Shown: positions 1 to 8,627 of the stretch, piece by piece
Numbering within the stretch: the stretch's first letter is position 1
Layout of the letters: each line of letters starts with the position of its first letter
Source: CAWDMN01 sp963803155
Lineage (GTDB): Bacteria > Acidobacteriota > Terriglobia > Versatilivoradales > Versatilivoraceae
Length of the DNA stretch: 64,000 bases
Direction of reading: 5' to 3'
NCBI GenBank assembly: GCA_963803155.1
Contig: CAWDMN010000078.1
Span: 1-64,000 of the forward strand
Made by a program: the position numbers and the translations under genes
The notes under the pieces: generated by a model
Told to the model about the DNA's origin: nothing
Seen by the model: the letters and a program-made list of their open reading frames with translations, nothing else
Databases searched by the model: none

Positions 1-812
1 TGAGGGCGCCGCTGATGGAGAGCAGAAAAAGCTTCAAGTCGCCCAGAAAGGAGATAAAGCTTAATTGCCAGGCTCTCTCCGATTCGCTGTGGGTGGGGGC
101 GGGGGAATTTCTCAAACTCCTTGTCGATTGCCTCCGCGACTGCGGCTACATCGCTGGGCCGGTTGGCTTGGACCATGAAAACCCCGACTTCATCAGCGCG
201 GGGGCCCTGTGCGGAATTTTTCTGAAGCTCCCGAAGATATCTATAATTGAAAAAGAGATTTTCCGTTTCTTCCGGATCATTGTAGATACCCACAATGGTG
301 AGAATTAGGTCCACTGGGAAAATGTCGCCAATGACGGTGATACGGTCTCCAGGCTTCCAATTGAATTTCGCGGCCAGTTTTTTCCCCACGATGCAAGCGG
401 TTTGAATCCTTATGAAGTCGAGCATCTGGGCTTCTGGAAGCTTAATTTCCCCCATGATGCCAAAAAATTTGTCAGGCTCCACGGCAAAACGGGGGAAGAC
501 ATTGCGCGGATCTCGCGCGTCTTTGTATGTTCCACCGATCCATTGCCAGATCATTGCATCACGAACTCCCGGGATCTGCTTGATTTTGGATGTGTAGGAA
601 ACAGGCATAGGGTGAGTAATGGACACTCTGTGATGGGTTACCAAGCGCAAGGCCTGTGCGGGGCTTGGCTGAGTATCCAGAAAAAGAGCGCGGTACATTG
701 CCATTAGCATGCCGAGCAGACAGAGGGAAACGGCAATGCTGCTCATTGTGAGAAGACTACGACGTCGATTTCGGCGGCTGTTTTTTACAATCAGGGGAAA
801 ATATCGGAGCAC
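1..812 (-). CDS. FtsX/MacB-type ABC transporter permease, N-terminal part, apparent frameshift
   Basis: This is the 5' part of an inner-membrane permease of the FtsX/MacB family; the gene runs off the left edge. I translated it by hand from a GTG at 810-812, which has an AAGGAG six bases upstream; an upstream in-frame ATG at 872 is less likely. The N-terminus (LRYFPLIVKNSRRNRRRSLL) is basic, followed by one membrane helix and a periplasmic domain, as usual in MacB-like permeases. Near 103-108 the frame appears to shift. The codons upstream read DKEFE, but the family-typical continuation (NSPAPTHSESERAW, then LSFISFLGDLKLF) lies in another frame and is restored by removing one A from an AAA run. 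This is either a sequencing indel or a real inactivating mutation. No ATPase partner is in the window. Confidence 0.75.
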   Translation of the reverse strand, partial: MLRYFPLIVKNSRRNRRRSLLTMSSIAVSLCLLGMLMAMYRALFLDTQPSPAQALRLVTHHRVSITHPMPVSYTSKIKQIPGVRDAMIWQWIGGTYKDARDPRNVFPRFAVEPDKFFGIMGEIKLPEAQMLDFIRIQTACIVGKKLAAKFNWKPGDRITVIGDIFPVDLILTIVGIYNDPEETENLFFNYRYLRELQKNSAQGPRADEVGVFMVQANRPSDVAAVAEAIDKEFEKFPRPHPQRIGESLAIKLYLLSGRLEAFSALHQRRP

Positions 813-868
813 GAGTGGCTCCTTATGAATGCGATAAACTGGAGCTTGCCCGATCAGGACTTCAGCTT

Positions 869-1342
869 TCATGCCGTAAGCACGTTGGCTGCGGCGGTAC
901 TCCGCCCTGCCTCCTCCGTAAGGTGGCTTGAAGGAAGAAGAGAGGCTGGCTCGGCCTGAAGAGCGCCGCGAATTACTTGCTCGATTTGGAGAGGACCAAT
1001 GCGGCCAACCAGCGGAACCAAGCCAAGGATTTTTACAATGAGCATGGCATGGATCACCAACCAACTTCCAAGTGGCATGTCAGGCATAAGCTGCCGCTAG
1101 CGGATTGGCGCTATAAGAATAGCGGGACTCTGATCGAGTGTCAAAACGAAATTGGGCGCAATGATAAGAGCGAGAGAAGTCAAACTGAGGAAGGCATAAA
1201 GTGTAAAGGCGGCCTCCGTCCGGCGATAGTTGTCTCCCACCCCACGATGGTTCGCCAGGCGGAGTCCGCCCAAGCAGGAGGCTCCTCCTCCCCTCGGGCC
1301 GTGATCTTCCGCTTTTGCCGTGGCTCCAGGGGCCGCCGCCAT
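869..1342 (-). pseudogene. possible remnant of a small membrane protein gene
   Basis: Two minus-strand open stretches in the same frame (1342-1097 and 1087-869) are separated only by one TAG at 1097-1099. Read through, they contain two hydrophobic segments (around AFLSLTSLALIIAPNFVL and WLVIHAMLIVKILGLVPLVG). This suggests a membrane protein broken by a nonsense codon, upstream of the FtsX-type gene. I do not recognise a family. The 5' part overlaps short palindromes at 1258-1286, so the beginning may not be coding at all. Confidence 0.2.
1258..1286. repeat. pair of short REP-like palindromes
   Basis: GGCGGAGTCCGCC (1258-1270) and AGGAGGCTCCT (1276-1286) are two adjacent short palindromes. 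GGCGGAGTCCGCC recurs near 61350, and similar words lie near 5490. This suggests a dispersed intergenic repeat family rather than a terminator, since no T-run follows. Confidence 0.5.
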
Positions 1343-1512
1343 ACCAACAGATCGGGATCGGGGAGGTAAATTTGCGAAGTAGAATTAGGTGGGCCGGGTT
1401 GAAAAGGAGTGCAATCGAAAGTTGGAGACAAAAAATTAGGGTGAATCTCAAGGAAAGGAACAGTATGGCAAGGCGCTTGTGTAGTCAACGTCACCGCCGA
1501 AAGCGCCGATTT

Positions 1513-1559
1513 GGATGGGGCAGGCGGACGGTTCGGCGAACCGTCCGCCTGCCCCATCC
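1513..1559. repeat. perfect 23-bp inverted repeat (REP-like hairpin)
   Basis: The left arm (1513-1535, ending GGCGGACGGTTCG) and right arm (1537-1559, beginning CGAACCGTCCGCC) are perfect reverse complements around a single G at 1536. The 47-bp palindrome is intergenic, lacks a T-run and does not encode anything convincing. It resembles repetitive extragenic palindromes or cruciform-forming elements. Confidence 0.85.
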
Positions 1560-1608
1560 TGATGAAACGTGTTTGCAGGTTTTACTCCAAAAAGTCCGAC
1601 AAAGGTCA

Positions 1609-1640
1609 CGCGGTGACTCGCCGAATTTCGAGTCACCGCG
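1609..1640. repeat. 12-bp inverted repeat downstream of the OmpA-like gene
   Basis: CGCGGTGACTCG (1609-1620) and CGAGTCACCGCG (1629-1640) are perfect arms around an 8-base loop. The element ends 25 bp beyond the stop of the OmpA-like gene. It could act as a transcript-end hairpin, though no U-tract follows. Confidence 0.7.
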
Positions 1641-1664
1641 ATTCATGCCATCATAGCCAGACAT

Positions 1665-2414
1665 CTATTTTGAAGCGACTTCCATGGCATCGTTATGCAG
1701 CAAATGAATTTCAACTTTTCGGCTGCTCTTTGGGCCATCCGCGGCTAGAGTGGGGGGAATCACTCCCATGCCGATGGTGCGCATGCGGAATAGCGGAATA
1801 TCGTGAGTTTCCGTCATATACCGCACTACGCTTTCAGCCCGAGCCCGGCTCAACTCAAGGTTCAACTCAGCGGGACCGCTGGGGTCGGTGAAACCCTCGA
1901 CTTCCAGCAGGTAGCCTTTGGAATCCTTTAGGTCAGCGGCCAGTTCATCTAGCGCCTCTCGTGATTGTTTATCCAGAGTAGATTGATTGATCCGGAAACT
2001 GACGGTGATTTTTCGCGTTTGGCGATAATTGTCGACATTGCCAATCCGCTCGTCAAAACGAGTTTCCACTTCGCTGAGATGAGACTTAGCTTTGTCTGCC
2101 AAATCGGAGGCACTTTGGGCTTTGCGATCCGCTTCCTGAGTTTTGAGGTCTGTCTCCCCAATTTTGTTCATGGCCGTTTGGATGCCAGCCTGGGCGCGTT
2201 CATCGACATCTTTGATTTGCGCTTCATGTTTTTTGCCAATTTCTTCCAACTCCGTAAGCCGGCCATTTAATGGATCGATTTGCTGTTTTATATGTTTTTT
2301 GGTGGCAAAGGGCCAGAGCCTGCCTAAGCCCGCTTCCAATGGAATCGTGCTCAGCGTAATCAAGCTCATGATCAACAGTAATCTGATGGGATAAAATGAG
2401 CTATTTTTTTTCAT
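1665..2414 (-). CDS. OmpA-family outer-membrane/peptidoglycan-associated protein
   Basis: This 249-residue protein has an N-terminal signal peptide (about residues 1-28). A long alpha-helical region (about 40-125) follows, rich in K/E/Q/A and likely coiled coil. The C-terminal OmpA/MotB domain (about 132-240) shows ITVSFRINQSTLDKQSREAL, then VEGFTDPSG and LSRARAESVVRYM. Such domains bind peptidoglycan non-covalently and tether the outer membrane to the wall. There is no beta-barrel, so it is probably a periplasmic or lipid-independent linker. It stands alone, with the palindrome at 1609-1640 downstream. Confidence 0.85.
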   Translation of the reverse strand: MKKNSSFYPIRLLLIMSLITLSTIPLEAGLGRLWPFATKKHIKQQIDPLNGRLTELEEIGKKHEAQIKDVDERAQAGIQTAMNKIGETDLKTQEADRKAQSASDLADKAKSHLSEVETRFDERIGNVDNYRQTRKITVSFRINQSTLDKQSREALDELAADLKDSKGYLLEVEGFTDPSGPAELNLELSRARAESVVRYMTETHDIPLFRMRTIGMGVIPPTLAADGPKSSRKVEIHLLHNDAMEVASK

Positions 2415-2670
2415 GGTTAATTACCTCCCGGGTTAAATTTGTTCACGATATTTTTTATTGCACGCAAGATGCCATTTTTTGATTTCGAGTAATGTGCTGT
2501 TTTTTCAAAGCCTTAATTAAAATAAAATATGGAAGTCCTCATTGTCACTGGATAGGAATTACAGGCACCATGTATTTTTTTCTCTAATCGTGCCGACAAA
2601 AGGAGGCGGGTACGCCGTCTGCAACATCGGGGAAATAATAGGGGATCGTTACTGTTCAGCTAGACTGGAT

Positions 2671-3035
2671 TCAGGAGTCAGAACCCAAAATGGCCTGCGA
2701 ATAGGCCTGGAACCGCTTGCCGACTTCATCCATCAACGGGCTTGACTCGAAAACATCGCCGTACTAGATGTCCTGGGTAAAAATCAAATAGGTTCGAGAT
2801 TCTTCGACGGAAACTCAGGTGATGCTGTAAAAGCGGAGTCTGCCTGTTTTTCCGCGTCTCTTGAACCTTTCCGCAGTGTTCGCGGCAAGGGGAGACGATG
2901 GTGCGCCGCAATTGATACGACATGCCATAGGTTTCAGGGCGGAGGAAAGTTTAGACAAACGGCGGTTGTCAGCGCAAACTCGTGGACGTTTTGCCACACC
3001 ACCAAGTCCTCAAATCGCATTGCTGGCACCTTCAT
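2671..3035 (-). pseudogene. decayed four-helix-bundle protein (23S rRNA IVP type)
   Basis: Read on the minus strand, this stretch contains the family blocks of the 23S intervening-sequence four-helix-bundle proteins in the right order but in different frames. They are MRFEDLVVWQNVHEFAL, then ETYGMSYQLRRTIVS, then AANTAERFKRRGKTGRLRFY, then VEESRTYLIFTQDI, a TAG, and YGDVFESSPLMDEV. At least three frameshifts and one in-frame stop are needed, so it is a pseudogene. Intact relatives are about 120 residues, which matches the span. The family is often chromosomal and is not always linked to rRNA; no rRNA is nearby. Confidence 0.75.
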
Positions 3036-3347
3036 TCTGACTCCTGGCTGCCTGAGTAGTTAATGGGATCAGTGGAGGGTGGAACGATTAGCTACTGCAG
3101 TCCAATAAACCTAAAAAGATCGTCCACATCGTCCAGAGATTGGGAGATCTCCACAGTAATCGCCGGATTAGCAGACCATTGTTGTGTGGCTTGAGTCGAG
3201 CGGGCGGCCACCTTGACCCCGCGCGACCGATGGAAACCAGCCTCCGGTCTCACGGAGTCTAGCAGTCCAGCGTTTCGACTTCGGGATTCGGGATGAGCTG
3301 ACAAAAAAAAATCGAGATGAAGGGGCATCTAATTCTATAACGCCAAC
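3036..3347. other. intergenic stretch, no supported gene
   Basis: A 78-codon minus-strand frame (3328-3092) is open here and ends in ITVEISQSLDDVDDLFRFI, which resembles the tail of an aminotransferase-like protein. There is no upstream catalytic part, so at most it is a gene remnant. I see no RNA gene or strong hairpin. Confidence 0.3.
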
Positions 3348-4112
3348 TCAGTGGTTGGTGTTTGTCCGCAGTTTGAATATCCCCAAGAGGATGAGAATGC
3401 CTGATCCCAGAAGAAATGACAGGGGGACGGGCTCAACTTGAATCCCCCAGTGGATTGAGTTGCGCAGGGAAGTATTGACCACGAGGATGCTCCAGCCATT
3501 AATCAGGAAGTGTGCGGCCATGGGAGGGAGGAGGCTCCCGGTCCGCGCTCGCAAGAATCCGAATAAGAGCCCAGCCAGTGTCGCGGGAAGGAAATTGATT
3601 GGATTCAAGTGAAACAAACCAAAAAGCAGGGCAGATAAAATCACGCTGAGCCAGGGATGATGGCCCCCGTCAAATTCCGAGAAAAGAAATCCCCGGAAAA
3701 AAGCTTCCTCACAAACTGCCGGCAGAACAGCCATTGAAATGAATATGACCCAAATGTGAGCCGAGGAATTAGCCGACACTAATTTGATGATTTGCCCCTG
3801 GCTCTCAGTGGACAATTTCAACAAATAAAATTGCCAATAATTGATTTCTTCCATTATGGGAATAGCTGAAACCCCACATAATAATACAGCTCCCCATGTT
3901 TTGAGAGGATTGGATTTTAGAGGATATGAATCCACGATGTTTCTTCTTGCCACTCTCAAAATGGCTGCGGGGACGATAAGGACCAGCATGAGTTGCAGTA
4001 GTGCGGAATTTAAATAGACGGACGGATTCGTGTTTGAAGGCGCAAGCAGAGCGCTGAGAATCAGAATCAAAAAATAAACTGAAAGGCTCAGCGAAACGGA
4101 TGAGTAGCGCAT
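3348..4112 (-). CDS. CPBP (CAAX/Abi) family intramembrane metalloprotease
   Basis: The protein is 254 residues with about seven or eight hydrophobic segments. It carries the three CPBP motifs: the paired glutamates and arginine in CEEAFFRGFLF (about 134-144), the histidine in FGLFHLNP, and H-x3-N in HFLINGWS. These residues form the intramembrane zinc site of the Rce1/Abi family. Bacterial members process peptides or act in bacteriocin immunity; the substrate here is unknown. The gene appears monocistronic. Confidence 0.85.
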   Translation of the reverse strand: MRYSSVSLSLSVYFLILILSALLAPSNTNPSVYLNSALLQLMLVLIVPAAILRVARRNIVDSYPLKSNPLKTWGAVLLCGVSAIPIMEEINYWQFYLLKLSTESQGQIIKLVSANSSAHIWVIFISMAVLPAVCEEAFFRGFLFSEFDGGHHPWLSVILSALLFGLFHLNPINFLPATLAGLLFGFLRARTGSLLPPMAAHFLINGWSILVVNTSLRNSIHWGIQVEPVPLSFLLGSGILILLGIFKLRTNTNH

Positions 4113-4465
4113 TTATCTGGCAGTTGGAGTAAGCTTTTTGGAACGAGTTTCCCGGGGGGGGGACGGTACGTCAGCCCATTCCGGAGGTGTTTTAGACTAT
4201 GCATTCAAACAGCACTACCAAGAAACCTTAAAGTCAGTTATTCGTTTTTTGGGTGTTATATTTCTCACTGAGGTACAAAATCACTGAGGAATAAATTTTC
4301 TCATAATGCCAGAATCATTCAATCTGTTTTTCCTTAGTGCTTCCGCGTCTTTATGAGATTAATTGTGGTGGCAAACAAGAGGTTGAAAATTCTTCAAAAG
4401 ATTTTCCGGGCTTAATCCGATCGACTCTGGTTTTGCGAAGATATGGTCGAAAATCATGCCGCTGC
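4113..4465. other. intergenic region with G-tract and hairpin repeat
   Basis: No gene is supported. It holds a run of nine G near 4154-4162 and the 102-bp imperfect inverted repeat annotated separately at 4263-4364. It also presumably contains the promoter of the CPBP gene. Confidence 0.5.
4263..4364. repeat. dispersed hairpin element, copy 1
   Basis: About 102 bp with imperfect terminal inverted repeats of about 32 nt: the left end begins TCTCACTGAGG, and the right end carries TTCCGCGTCTTTATGAGATT. It matches the element at 63026-63128 along its whole length (roughly three quarters of positions by eye), including the shared end CGCGTCTTT.TGAGATTAATT. A related architecture is at 10846-10940. 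It encodes nothing and looks like a miniature, gene-less mobile or REP-type repeat. Confidence 0.7.
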
Positions 4466-5329
4466 CTACTTCCCCGCGGGCTCGGCAAAAACAGAATCAT
4501 CCAGCGATAAGTTGAATTGGGCGGATTGTAGTTTCAACCTGGATGCTTTTTGGCCTTGTCTGGAGATGATTTCGCTGGGAACCTGAAGACCTTGAATGGG
4601 CTGATAAGACAAATATTGCTCTTCGCCCTTCATGATCCCTTTTCCTTGTGGGAATTCCCGCTCCAATTCATACTCGAAGCGATAGATGAGCTGAGTGGCG
4701 GCATCGATGGCGATACGGCCCCGGACATACTCGCCTCCCAGGAATCCGGACACTTCAATTAAATCAAGAGAACGCTGATTTTGCTCAGTCCTGACGGTGA
4801 AGCGGTGTTTGGGGAAGGAGAGAAGCAACAGGTCAGGCCTGACTTGGATGACCAGGTTGTTTTTCATTGCAGCCACCGCGCTCTTCGCCAATGGAATTGA
4901 GGCGCCGCCAACGAATGCCCAAGCTTTTTCTCCACTCAAAACTGTAATGGCGGATTGATTCTTCTGCACCACCTCTGATTTGAATTGAGCGTCGCCTTTA
5001 AATAAACTCTTGGTCAAAACGGCTTCATTTTCCGTATCGTCCACCAGCTGGACTTTGAATTCATAAGAGGCATCTTTAATCCCCAGGATTTTATCTTCCC
5101 CCCCGTATGCATCCAGGGATTTTTTTAAAATGCTTTCCGCCTTTTCAATAGCAGAATTCCCCGAGGAAGTTTTAAGCAATGGAGGATTGTTTTTTTCGGA
5201 CTCGGAGATTTGAATGCCCGAGGAGAGATGGGCAGGCCTGGGTGGAGTTGGAGAGGTTGCTCCTCTCTGACAAAAAAACAAAGTGACACAAATAGTGCCC
5301 ATTATGAGCTTAAAAAGCAGATTCGACAT
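4466..5329 (-). CDS. LolA-like periplasmic outer-membrane lipoprotein-sorting family protein
   Basis: From the ATG at 5329 the protein is 287 residues and starts with a signal sequence (MSNLLFKLIMGTICVTLFFC). A longer open frame to 5422 has a polar, unlikely N-terminus. The mature part (about 70-285) reads as a LolA/LppX-like half-barrel: repeated antiparallel strands with AEKAESILKKSLDAYGG near the start, IQVRPDLLLLSFPKHRF mid-way and GEEQYLSYQPIQGLQVPSE near the end. Acidobacterial genomes carry many such proteins. It may carry lipids or lipoproteins, but the substrate cannot be told. The Cys after the hydrophobic run could also make it a lipoprotein. Confidence 0.6.
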   Translation of the reverse strand: MSNLLFKLIMGTICVTLFFCQRGATSPTPPRPAHLSSGIQISESEKNNPPLLKTSSGNSAIEKAESILKKSLDAYGGEDKILGIKDASYEFKVQLVDDTENEAVLTKSLFKGDAQFKSEVVQKNQSAITVLSGEKAWAFVGGASIPLAKSAVAAMKNNLVIQVRPDLLLLSFPKHRFTVRTEQNQRSLDLIEVSGFLGGEYVRGRIAIDAATQLIYRFEYELEREFPQGKGIMKGEEQYLSYQPIQGLQVPSEIISRQGQKASRLKLQSAQFNLSLDDSVFAEPAGK

Positions 5330-5662
5330 AGAGCTATTCTTTCTCCGCGTCATTGATCGAAACCAAAATATCTTCTCATCGTCAGGCCATTGATTTGGCT
5401 GGGCGGGCTGCGGTCTCCGCACATTCCGAGGGTGTAATTACAAGTGAGAGTAAATGGGTTGCGGCAAAAGTCTGCTCAGGTGGGAGGAGGACTCCGCCTG
5501 GAGACCTGTCAAGCTCAACTTGCAAAACTGAGCAGTCACCGCGCGGGTGACGGTGGTCACGCGTGCGCCTCCTGCATTCCGTAAGGCTTCCTCCCACCGA
5601 TGGTCATATACTATCCTTATTCCTCTCACTCTTAATTGCACCCCATTCTGAGTGGACCCTTG
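5330..5662. other. intergenic REP-like repeat region
   Basis: No gene is supported. GTGGGAGGA (5480-5488) and TCCTCCCAC (5589-5597) are perfect inverted arms about 100 bp apart. They enclose a smaller palindrome GTCACC-GCGC-GGTGAC (5535-5551, imperfect by one G). The GACTCCGCC word near 5490 resembles the palindromes at 1258 and 61350. Confidence 0.5.
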
Positions 5663-6628
5663 TCAGGATCTCGGAGCATAATACCCTTTTCTAGCGCGAA
5701 TTTTTAGTCCCTTGGATTGTGTTGATATAATTTTAATAGCCCGATAACTCCCGTCTCGCGCAGTGTTTGAAGGATTATAGGCGAGACTATATTGGCTGCG
5801 AAGCTCCTGTTGGATGGCGTCGAAGGCCTTTTTCAAATCCTGAGGTTTGGATGGAAAGAGCGCCCGGCCACCCGTTTCTTCTGAATATTTTTTCAAAGTC
5901 CCGTCATCGCGCTCAAAGGCATGGTAAAATGATCCTCCGGCTCTGTCGGAAATGCCATAAATAATCGCGTCGGCCCGCTGGGCAGCTTCGAGTGCTTCTT
6001 TCATCTTCAGTTTACTTACGGTATCCGCACCGTCGCTTATTAGAATAATCGCTTTTCGACCCGCTTCATATTTCAATTTTTCATCGCAGGCCAAAAAGAC
6101 GGCATCATGAATGGCGGTGCCTCCCCCAATTCGAATCGAATTTATGGCCTTCTCCAAGAGACCAAGTTGCGGAGTGAAATCCTGCAAGAGGTTGACGCTT
6201 CGGTCAAAATTGATGACCATGGCCAAGTCCTTCGTCCGCAGGACGTCCCTAAAGAATTCCATGGCCGTTTGCTGTTCCAGACCCAGGATTGATTCTACAC
6301 TTGGACTGCTGTCAATCAATAATGCCAGAGTCAATGGCAACGTAATTTCATGCGAGAAACGGCTAATTTCTTGGCGACGGCCGTCTTCCTCAACCTGGAA
6401 AGCTTCTTTCGGCAAATCAGGGATCAGACGGCCCTTTTCATCCGTGACTGTAAAAAGGATGTTCACTAGGTCGACATTCACCCGCAAAGTAGAAGTGTCA
6501 TCCGGTGGAGCGCTAAGAAAGTTAAAGGATGCGGCAAGCAGGCATCCAGTGAGCAGCAGAAAGGAAAGCAAATTCCGGGTATGGCGCTGAAACGGGAATT
6601 TGGGAAGCCACTCGATATTTTTAATCAT
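5663..6628 (-). CDS. VWFA-related domain secreted protein (acidobacterial type)
   Basis: This 321-residue protein has a signal/anchor segment at about 18-38. A short domain follows with TLRVNVDLVNILFTVTDEKG and FQVEEDGRRQEISRF, the hallmark of the acidobacterial VWFA-related family. A von Willebrand A domain (about 95-285) comes next with the MIDAS-like DSSPS motif in LALLIDSSPSV, and the C-terminus reads QYSLAYNPSN...YRAIKI. VWA domains bind a metal and mediate protein-protein contacts outside the cytoplasm. The partner is unknown. The family is the best taxonomic pointer in the window. Confidence 0.85.
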   Translation of the reverse strand: MIKNIEWLPKFPFQRHTRNLLSFLLLTGCLLAASFNFLSAPPDDTSTLRVNVDLVNILFTVTDEKGRLIPDLPKEAFQVEEDGRRQEISRFSHEITLPLTLALLIDSSPSVESILGLEQQTAMEFFRDVLRTKDLAMVINFDRSVNLLQDFTPQLGLLEKAINSIRIGGGTAIHDAVFLACDEKLKYEAGRKAIILISDGADTVSKLKMKEALEAAQRADAIIYGISDRAGGSFYHAFERDDGTLKKYSEETGGRALFPSKPQDLKKAFDAIQQELRSQYSLAYNPSNTARDGSYRAIKIISTQSKGLKIRARKGYYAPRS

Positions 6629-7074
6629 GTCGGTCTCTCCAATGATAATTATAGTCTATCCTCTGAACTACTGCCAAGTCCCTGTGAATGGCGGGACTTT
6701 GAAATTGAACTCGACATTAGAGCGGGAGCACGTTCAGCGGATTCCGGCCGAAGCTTCAGCTTAATAGTATGAGAATGAATTTGCGCAATTGGTTGTGTCT
6801 ATGGTTCCCCCCCCCTTAGAGTTTTAGCTGCAATCAGGTGTGTCTTGTATTCGAATTTTTCGTCGCCAAATGTCATTTTAAGCGGGAAACCATTGTCAGA
6901 TCCTGAACAAAAGTGTATAAATTTTCCTCCCGTGCCCTCATGGGATTTTGGACTGAAAGTCGAAGGAAATAGGGTCGATTTTTTGGGGTAGATATTTGGA
7001 AACTTGAAAAGTAAAGTGTGGGATAATAAATCAAACAGATGCCCGTCGATGGGCTGTATATGAAAAGGGAAGAA
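6629..7074. other. divergent intergenic region between VWFA and TPR genes
   Basis: It contains the start regions of two divergent genes and presumably both promoters. A run of nine C lies at about 6807-6815. No convincing hairpin or small gene was found; an open minus-strand frame here is mostly antisense to the TPR gene. Confidence 0.4.
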
Positions 7075-8298
7075 ATGATTCTCTGCCAGAAGTGTGGGAC
7101 TGTTAATCAAGTAGGAGATGAGGCCTGTTCCCGCTGTGGAACACGATTGATGATTATCTCGAACCTCAACGCAGGGGAAGGTCAGATTCCGGTTTGGGAG
7201 GAACATTTCCTGGAGAGAATCAGTGCGTTGGAACATGGGATTGCCCGTTTGGAGGAAAGGCTTGACGAAATTTACCAGGTGATGCAGCAACTGGCCAATG
7301 AAAGTTTCTATGACCACACTATGATCGAGACGATTGTGGAGGTTTTAAAAAAGAGCAAATTGCCGGGCATAGATAATTTGGAGGATGGCTGGCAGCGCCG
7401 TATCACCCGCCGGCTCCAGGAGACGGAAGAAAGGGAGAGATTTGAAAACTGGAAGCACTCTGTTTTGGGAGCGTATCGCGGGAAAGATCGAAAGAATTTT
7501 GTCCATAAAGTAGAGGAAAGCGCGGAATTTTTTGAGAAGCGCAATTTTCAAAAGGGAGTGCAAAGCCTCGAAAAGGCCTTTGCCATGGATCCGGATAATG
7601 TTGCCATTAGGATTTTCCTCGGTAAATTCCATTACCAGAGGCAAAACTTCCGGATGGCCGGGAAATGTCTGGAACAAGTCTTGAAGGAAAATCCCCAGAA
7701 TTTTGAAGCCAATCTGCTTATCGGTCTGCTGGCTCGTCGCAAAGGCAATTTTTCCCAAGCGCGTGATTGTTTGTTAAGGGCAGTAGCAAGTACTCCTTCG
7801 TCGCCGTTGGCCCATCTGGCCTTGGGGGATGTTTTTTTGTCTCTGGGAGAAGAAGCCAAAGCTCTGAAATACTTTTCTGTTGCCATAGACATTAAGCCGA
7901 TTCCCCACCTTCATCTGCTTCTGGGAATCATTTATTCTCATCGGGGTCAGCTTCGCCAGGCAATCCGCCACATGAAAAAAGCCATTCAAATCGATCCTCA
8001 AAATGGCGAGGCCTTTTTCCAGATGGGATTGACCTTTCTCGCCCAAAACCAGAAAGAAAAGGCAAACGAGTGTTTTAAAACTGCCTGCCGGTTGAATCCT
8101 AGGGATATCCGCTTCCGCGCGGCTCTAGGCCAGTCGCCTGAGAATCCGGTTTATCTGGATGCTGGCTTGAATGGGAAGACACTACCCCGCCTGGCCGATG
8201 AAGGGATGGAAAGCTTGGTCTCCGATGAACTGCAATTGAATTTTATGGCGCGGAGAGCAAAACCTAAAAACGACAAATCCGTGGATGGAAAGGATTGA
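7075..8298 (+). CDS. zinc-ribbon and tetratricopeptide-repeat protein
   Basis: From the ATG at 7075 the product is 407 residues. It opens with a zinc ribbon (CQKCG ... CSRCG), then a helical/coiled-coil linker (about 40-150), then about five to six TPRs (about 155-370) with typical alternation such as AMDPDNVAIRIFLGKFHYQ and AIQIDPQNGEAFFQMGLTF. It is probably a cytosolic scaffold. In-frame ATGs at 7039 and 7060 are alternatives. The start at 7075 has AAGGGA just upstream and gives the usual zinc-ribbon N-terminus. It ends just before the MNT gene. Confidence 0.75.
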   Translation: MILCQKCGTVNQVGDEACSRCGTRLMIISNLNAGEGQIPVWEEHFLERISALEHGIARLEERLDEIYQVMQQLANESFYDHTMIETIVEVLKKSKLPGIDNLEDGWQRRITRRLQETEERERFENWKHSVLGAYRGKDRKNFVHKVEESAEFFEKRNFQKGVQSLEKAFAMDPDNVAIRIFLGKFHYQRQNFRMAGKCLEQVLKENPQNFEANLLIGLLARRKGNFSQARDCLLRAVASTPSSPLAHLALGDVFLSLGEEAKALKYFSVAIDIKPIPHLHLLLGIIYSHRGQLRQAIRHMKKAIQIDPQNGEAFFQMGLTFLAQNQKEKANECFKTACRLNPRDIRFRAALGQSPENPVYLDAGLNGKTLPRLADEGMESLVSDELQLNFMARRAKPKNDKSVDGKD

Positions 8299-8300
8299 AT

Positions 8301-8627
8301 GTGCCTGTTCTGGACTTGCCTCCGCCCGTGCTTGAGCAAATTCGCAAAATCATTTGCCATTTCCCCCAAATCGAAAAAGCAGCTATCTTCGGGTCGAGGA
8401 GCAACGGGGAGGCAAGAATGTATTCAGATGTAGATTTGGCCATTTGGAGGCAGGATGCGCAAGAATCCTGGCTTAATCTATTGCGGGACCAATTGGAAGA
8501 AGAAGTCTCCACTCCTTTAAAATTTGATGTGGTGGATGTGAAGAACCTGGCGAAGAAAAGCCTTAAAGAGAGAATCGAAATTGAGGGCATTTTGATTTAT
8601 GAACGCGAATCGGCTGAACGAGCTTAG
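8301..8627 (+). CDS. MNT-type nucleotidyltransferase (antitoxin of an MNT/HEPN pair)
   Basis: The product is a 108-residue minimal nucleotidyltransferase. It shows the polymerase-beta-like signature GSRSNGEARMYSDVDL (GSxxxG...DxD) and a third acidic residue in LKFDVVDV. In characterised pairs of this class the MNT protein adenylylates and silences its HEPN toxin. GTG 8301 has GGAAAGG seven bases upstream; a TTG at 8295 overlapping the TPR gene stop is possible. It overlaps the next gene by 29 bp, so the two are translationally coupled. Confidence 0.85.
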   Translation: MPVLDLPPPVLEQIRKIICHFPQIEKAAIFGSRSNGEARMYSDVDLAIWRQDAQESWLNLLRDQLEEEVSTPLKFDVVDVKNLAKKSLKERIEIEGILIYERESAERA

